The notes beneath the pieces were generated by a model. The model ran no database searches, had not been told where the DNA came from, and was given only the letters and a program-made list of their open reading frames with translations. Shown one piece after another: positions 61,001 to 64,000 of a stretch of 64,000 bases of DNA. How positions within the stretch are numbered: position 1 is the stretch's first letter; each line of letters starts with the position of its first letter. Origin of the DNA: Dietzia sp. NCCP-2495 (GTDB lineage: Bacteria; Actinomycetota; Actinomycetes; Mycobacteriales; Mycobacteriaceae); contig NZ_BRVN01000006.1 in the NCBI RefSeq assembly GCF_026011735.1, forward strand, positions 62,001-126,000, read 5' to 3'. The translations under genes were made by a program, and so were the position numbers.

Positions 61001-62224
61001 GGCCGCGCTCGCGAGCTGGTGGCGGCCCAGCCGGCGCGCGAGGGTCTGCGCCTGCGCCACCGGGAACCGGTCGATCGTCGCGAACTCCTCCGTCCCCGCC
61101 GCGCTGCGCGCTGCCAGCGTGCGGCCGGACACGACGAGTTGCACACCCCGGCGGACGGCGAGGCCCGACTCCGGGGCGGTCAGGTCGAGCACCGTCACCC
61201 CGTCGTAGCCGGACTCGCCGACCAGCCGCTCCGTGCCGTCGACGAACCCGTCGTCGATCACCACCACCAGGTGGGGGCGGTCCGGATCAGGCTTGGCCGA
61301 GCGGCTGAACCTGCTCCGGTCGGCGATCTCGTCCTCAAGGGACTGTTCGAGAGTCCCCAGCGAGGTGTAGAACATCCGCTCGGGACCCATCCCGTCCACC
61401 TCGGTGGGATGGCCGAGGTGCGGCAACCACTTGGCCCACGACCACTGCGGATCGTCGGGGTCCCCGGTCACCACGGCGATCTGCAGGTCGTCCGGCCCGT
61501 GGAACGTGCACAGCTCGCAGAGCATCACCCGGACCAACGCGCGGGTGTCCTCGGAGGGGCCATCGATGTTCACCGCGGGGAAGGCCCGGAGGTTGAGGGA
61601 GACCGGGAGTCCGTGGACCACCGAGTGCGTGCGCACGAATCGGCGCAACGCCACCGCCGAGACCGGCTCCAGGTCCTCCACCGGCCCGGTCTCCGGTCGC
61701 TGCAGACGGGTCGCGAGCCGCTGGCTGCCCACTCCGAGGCGGACGTGGACGAAATCCGGGTCCGAGGGGCGGCGCTCCCACATTCGCCGTGACCCCACCG
61801 AGGTCAGCAGCGCGGAGGGCTCGGGGTGGTTCCATTCCAGAGCCGCGCGCTGGGCGGCGGCGGTCTGCCCTACCTCGCGCCGGGTGCGCTCGAGGTACCG
61901 GAGGTAGTCCTTCCGGTCCTCGTCCAGTTCCGCCGGCCGCTTCCCGCCGTTCTGGCGGCCCGAGGCGAGCATGCCGCCCATCGAGACGAGCATCATGAGC
62001 GGGAACATCATCATGAACGGGTTGCGCATCATGGATGAACCCATGGTGAAGAACAGGGCGAGCATGCCGAGCACCGCCACGATGAGGATCACCGGCATGA
62101 TCTTGGCCATGAGGTTGCCCGGGACCGGCCGCGGGACCTCGGGCGGCGCGGTGAGGGGTACCTCGCCACCGGGTATACGGGGTGGGGCCAGTCGTGGCCT
62201 TCGCACGAACGCTTCGGTGGTCAC
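58007..62224 (-). CDS. eccC4: Type VII secretion ATPase EccC (ESX-4 type)
   Basis: A 1405-residue FtsK/SpoIIIE-like membrane ATPase. The N-terminal arm (RRPRLAPPRIPGGEVPLTAP) precedes two membrane helices at about residues 40-85. Three ATPase domains follow with Walker A motifs GATGSGKSEF (about residue 480), GGPQSGKSTA (about 900) and DAGSGKTTVL (about 1205). Walker B of domain 1 is in LFIVVDEFSEL. It powers export of WXG100 substrates through the EccB-EccD-EccE channel. GTG 62224 fits the family N-terminus; a GTG at 62266 would add 14 residues. Being undivided and diverging from eccD followed by mycP matches the ESX-4 locus of Mtb (Rv3447c-3449). Confidence 0.93.
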   Translation of the reverse strand: MTTEAFVRRPRLAPPRIPGGEVPLTAPPEVPRPVPGNLMAKIMPVILIVAVLGMLALFFTMGSSMMRNPFMMMFPLMMLVSMGGMLASGRQNGGKRPAELDEDRKDYLRYLERTRREVGQTAAAQRAALEWNHPEPSALLTSVGSRRMWERRPSDPDFVHVRLGVGSQRLATRLQRPETGPVEDLEPVSAVALRRFVRTHSVVHGLPVSLNLRAFPAVNIDGPSEDTRALVRVMLCELCTFHGPDDLQIAVVTGDPDDPQWSWAKWLPHLGHPTEVDGMGPERMFYTSLGTLEQSLEDEIADRSRFSRSAKPDPDRPHLVVVIDDGFVDGTERLVGESGYDGVTVLDLTAPESGLAVRRGVQLVVSGRTLAARSAAGTEEFATIDRFPVAQAQTLARRLGRHQLASAARLVDLGADPTGPAKGLMSLLRIPDAAAIEPADVWRPRTARERLRVPIGTTVDGRPVEIDIKEAAENGMGPHGLCIGATGSGKSEFLRTLVLSMVTTHSPDALNLVLVDFKGGATFLGLESLPHVSAVITNLEGEFDLVDRMKDALYGEMTRRQELLRAAGNFANVGDYEKARAAGAPLDPLPALFIVVDEFSELLTQKPDFAELFVAIGRLGRSLQMHLLLASQRLEEGKLRGLDSHLSYRIGLKTFSASESRSVLGVVDAYHLPGTPGAGYLKTDSDDLTRFHAAYVSGPYETPVIDDDDERTGPRLRAVEFTSIGVPLPELPEAAPDTRDADHDVSAQAGPADVAGASDSFGGTGAFAGLPSMADLLDDSPPHLDADPGPDAAPAAGDGAATGGEHTPKSLLDVVVDRLRGHGRPAHEVWLPPLDEPESVDVLLGGPVDVPVSAADVPTLTWPVGTVDKPYEQRRDPFLVRLDGGAGNVAVAGGPQSGKSTALRTLIMSAAATHAPELVQFFCVDLGGGSLAGLRDVPHVGYVAGRRDLDGIRRSVAELTTLLAEREARFRRLGLESMTDFRRQRAEYLALEPAERASHPLHGDRFGDVFLVIDGWATFRGEFEELAEKVTALTSGGLSYGIHVVVSVSRWAELRSTMKDFMGTRIELRLGDPGESEAGRVKGALVPEGRPGRGIVKSGLHTLIGLPRLDGGSSVADLAEGVRAAAADLRALYGDRAAPPVRLLADDIPRSAVLAEIEAAGARIRPNRALLGIGENALQPVTLDFRTQPHFMAFADAGSGKTTVLRNIVESIVATTTPEEAKILLVDYRRSLLGVVPDDHLAGYISSAKSAQALIPQLVPYFQKRLPGDDVTAEQLATRSWWTGPEIYVVVDDHDLVAPSAGADPLSDLHQFFPQARDVGLHMVVTRRMGGVSRAMYSGTIAKLRELSVDMLVMSGSRDEGNIVGKLKPSPLPPGRGTLVSRDSGTQMIQVCSVPPVVSAIPGDD

Positions 62225-62367
62225 CCTGGAAGTCCCCTCCTCGTACTCCGACCGGTATCGGTCCACGGGTGTGCCCTGCCCCCGACCGTCCGGGACCCCA
62301 CGACGCTACAGTGTCCCCGGAAACGACGGAACATGCTGCCACACAACGTAGACGGGGGTTGTCGCTG

Positions 62368-63834
62368 GTGACTGCTCAGACCGGGGAGCCGACCGGGGGC
62401 GCGGCGCTGTGCCGCGTGTCCGTGGTCGGCGGAGACACCCAGATCGACCTCGGACTCCCCGCGGACGTCCCGGTGGGGGCGCTAGTACCGGACCTCGTGG
62501 CACTCGTGGAGTCCCGTGCCCCCGCCCGGTCGGAGCTCGAGCCGGAGCCGGAGGACCGGACGTGGCACTGGTCGATCGCCACCATCGGCCACGCTCCCAT
62601 CGACCCGGCAGTCTCCCTGACGGAGGCCGGGATCCGGGACGGCGACCTGGTGATCCTCCAGCGCGCGGACTCTGCGCAACCGCCGGCCCTGTTCGACGAC
62701 GTGATCGACGCGGTGGCCACCCTCCGACGGGACGAGAGCTCGTGGAGTCCCACGGCAGCCCGCCGGACCGGCTATGCGGTGTTCCTCGTGGGACTCCTCG
62801 CTACGCTCGCCACGCTGTGGCAGACGCGGGCCGGAGGCGCCTCGGTGGTGCCGCCTCTCGCGGTGGCCCTCATCGGGGCCGGCCTGCTGGTGACGGCGGT
62901 GCTGTCCTCGCTGGTGTACGCCGACAGGACCACCGCGCGGGTCCTCGGGGTCGGCGGGGTCGCGGTGGTGGCGGGCGGGGCCGGACTGGCACTTCCCGGC
63001 ACCCCCGGCGCCGCGCACCTGCTTCTCGCCGCTGCCGTGGTGACCGCGGCGTCACTGCCACTCATGCGCGTGATCGGGGCAGGCGAACCGGAGTTCACCG
63101 CGGCCACGACCGCCGGCGCGATCACGGCCGTCGCCGCCGCGGTGACGTTGCTCACCGACCTCCCGCTGCGGCCGGTCGCCGCGGGCACCGCCGCCGTGGC
63201 CCTGCTGGTCCTGGCCCTGGGGCCCAGGATCGCCATCGCGGTGGGCCGCCTCCCGGTGCCGCCGGTGCCCACCGCCGGCGATCCGATCGATCCCGGCGAC
63301 GACGACTCCCGTCCCACCATCGAGGCGGTCGGCGCGGTGGGCGCCACCACGCTGCCCTCCGCCACACGACTGGCCGAGCGGGCTCACCGCGCGGACAGCG
63401 TCCTGACCGGCGTCACCGTGGGCTCGGCCCTGTCCCTCACTGTGGCTGCGCTGCTCATGCTGCCCGGTGGGCCCTCGTACCGGTGGCAGGCCGTGGCACT
63501 GGCGGCAGTGTTCGGGCTCGTCGTGGCCGCGCGCGGTCGCTCGCATTCCGACCTCACGCGCGCGACCGTCCTGATCTCGTGCGGGGCCGTGGTCCTGGCC
63601 GGGGTCGCCTACAGCTTCACCGTGGCGGGGTCCGAGCCGGCGCTGTCGATCGGGCTGGCACTCATGGTGCTGCTGGCCCCGGTGGCGTTGTGGTCTGGCG
63701 TGGTCGTGCCCCGGACCGAGCACGCCCCCACCACCCGGCGGCTCGTCGAGATCGGCGAGTACCTGCTGCTCTGCTCGATCATCCCGCTCCTGTTCTGGAT
63801 CCTCGGGCTGTACGCCCTGGTCCGGAACCTGTGA
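62368..63834 (+). CDS. eccD4: Type VII secretion membrane channel protein EccD (ESX-4 type)
   Basis: A 488-residue membrane protein. Residues 1-95 are the ubiquitin-like cytoplasmic domain (VVGGDTQIDLGLPADVPVGA, GIRDGDLVILQ), and the remainder has about 11 membrane helices. A conserved Pro/Asp-rich cytoplasmic loop lies near residues 295-320. It begins with GTG (alternative TTG three codons earlier) and diverges from eccC over 143 bases. A likely mycP begins ten bases after its stop. Confidence 0.9.
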   Translation: MTAQTGEPTGGAALCRVSVVGGDTQIDLGLPADVPVGALVPDLVALVESRAPARSELEPEPEDRTWHWSIATIGHAPIDPAVSLTEAGIRDGDLVILQRADSAQPPALFDDVIDAVATLRRDESSWSPTAARRTGYAVFLVGLLATLATLWQTRAGGASVVPPLAVALIGAGLLVTAVLSSLVYADRTTARVLGVGGVAVVAGGAGLALPGTPGAAHLLLAAAVVTAASLPLMRVIGAGEPEFTAATTAGAITAVAAAVTLLTDLPLRPVAAGTAAVALLVLALGPRIAIAVGRLPVPPVPTAGDPIDPGDDDSRPTIEAVGAVGATTLPSATRLAERAHRADSVLTGVTVGSALSLTVAALLMLPGGPSYRWQAVALAAVFGLVVAARGRSHSDLTRATVLISCGAVVLAGVAYSFTVAGSEPALSIGLALMVLLAPVALWSGVVVPRTEHAPTTRRLVEIGEYLLLCSIIPLLFWILGLYALVRNL

Positions 63835-63844
63835 GGGGCGGGAC

Positions 63845-64000
63845 GTGAGTTCACGCCCCCGGCTGCGGGTGGCGGCCGCGCCGCTCGCCGTGGCCGCGGT
63901 CCTCGGGGTGGCCGCCTCCACCGGCGCACCGGCTGCGCTCGCCCAGTCGGCGGGCCCACCCGTGGCGACGGAGGGCCCGATCCTCGGTGGTCCCCCGCAA
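63845..64000 (+). CDS. mycP4: Probable mycosin MycP, N-terminal fragment (cut by window)
   Basis: Only the first 52 residues are inside the window. They start with GTG and form a signal peptide (RLRVAAAPLAVAAVLGVAAS, then GAPAALAQS as a likely cleavage site) followed by GPPVATEGPILGGPPQ. No catalytic residue is visible. The mycosin call rests on position: ESX-4 loci have eccD followed by mycP (Rv3448-Rv3449). Confidence 0.6.
   Translation, partial: MSSRPRLRVAAAPLAVAAVLGVAASTGAPAALAQSAGPPVATEGPILGGPPQ

Overview
This 64 kb window is high-GC actinobacterial DNA from a mycolic-acid-type genome (order Mycobacteriales). Support comes from a KstR-controlled sterol side-chain locus, an ESX-4 type VII secretion core, CarD, WhiB, an LpqE-like lipoprotein, and gene orders that match Mycobacterium tuberculosis (Mtb) blocks around Rv3536-38, Rv3540-44, Rv3573-74 and Rv3579-89. 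The genus is probably Dietzia or a close relative, but I cannot prove that from the sequence alone. I see no rRNA or tRNA genes, insertion sequences, prophage or CRISPR array.

Region 1 (1-20.3 kb) is a sterol-catabolism island interrupted by one signalling locus. hsaE (partial) diverges from kstD and a ChsH3-like hydratase. Two acidic exported proteins and an OmpR-type two-component system follow. Next come an F420-type oxidoreductase (Rv3520c-like), two small unknown genes, a FadD19-like ligase and an HSL-type esterase. The leftward run fadE34 - fadE28/29 fusion - chsH2 - chsH1 - ltp2 then removes the last three side-chain carbons of the sterol. kstR diverges from it. KstR-type operators (TnnAACnnGTTnnA) lie in three of the divergent promoters, so the whole region looks like one KstR regulon.

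Region 2 (20.3-30.5 kb) holds amino-acid and 2-oxoacid genes: a Glu/Leu/Phe/Val dehydrogenase, a LysR regulator, an ectoine-hydroxylase-like dioxygenase, a D-2-hydroxyacid dehydrogenase, and a tight operon of GabT-like aminotransferase, YdiJ-like FAD/Fe-S dehydrogenase and succinate-semialdehyde-type dehydrogenase. Region 3 (30.5-38.5 kb) has a WhiB gene, an orphan LuxR-type response regulator, a decayed TRAP-transporter fragment, and an IclR-controlled acyl-CoA catabolic cluster (enoyl-CoA hydratase, two acyl-CoA dehydrogenases, an MFS carrier and a class III CoA-transferase). Region 4 (38.6-43.9 kb) is a leftward run of amidase, GntR regulator and an Ehu-type (ectoine/hydroxyectoine-like) ABC importer. 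The same GntR-type palindrome, GATTGTYGACAATC, sits in front of the amidase and in front of the aminotransferase operon about 19 kb away, which suggests one dispersed uptake-and-degradation regulon.

Region 5 (44-64 kb) is largely housekeeping: otsB, a zinc ABC importer, a kinase-like protein, rlmB-cysS, ispF-ispD-carD, lpqE, disA (without the radA that lies between them in Mtb), a membrane-anchored protein, a beta-carbonic anhydrase, mutY, and the ESX-4 genes eccC, eccD and the start of mycP.

The observations most worth following are the shared GntR operator linking Regions 2 and 4, the single-chain ChsE1-ChsE2 fusion, the KstR operator that abuts the kstD start codon, the acidic exported proteins fused into a two-component operon, and the TRAP remnant beside an MFS-containing acid cluster.
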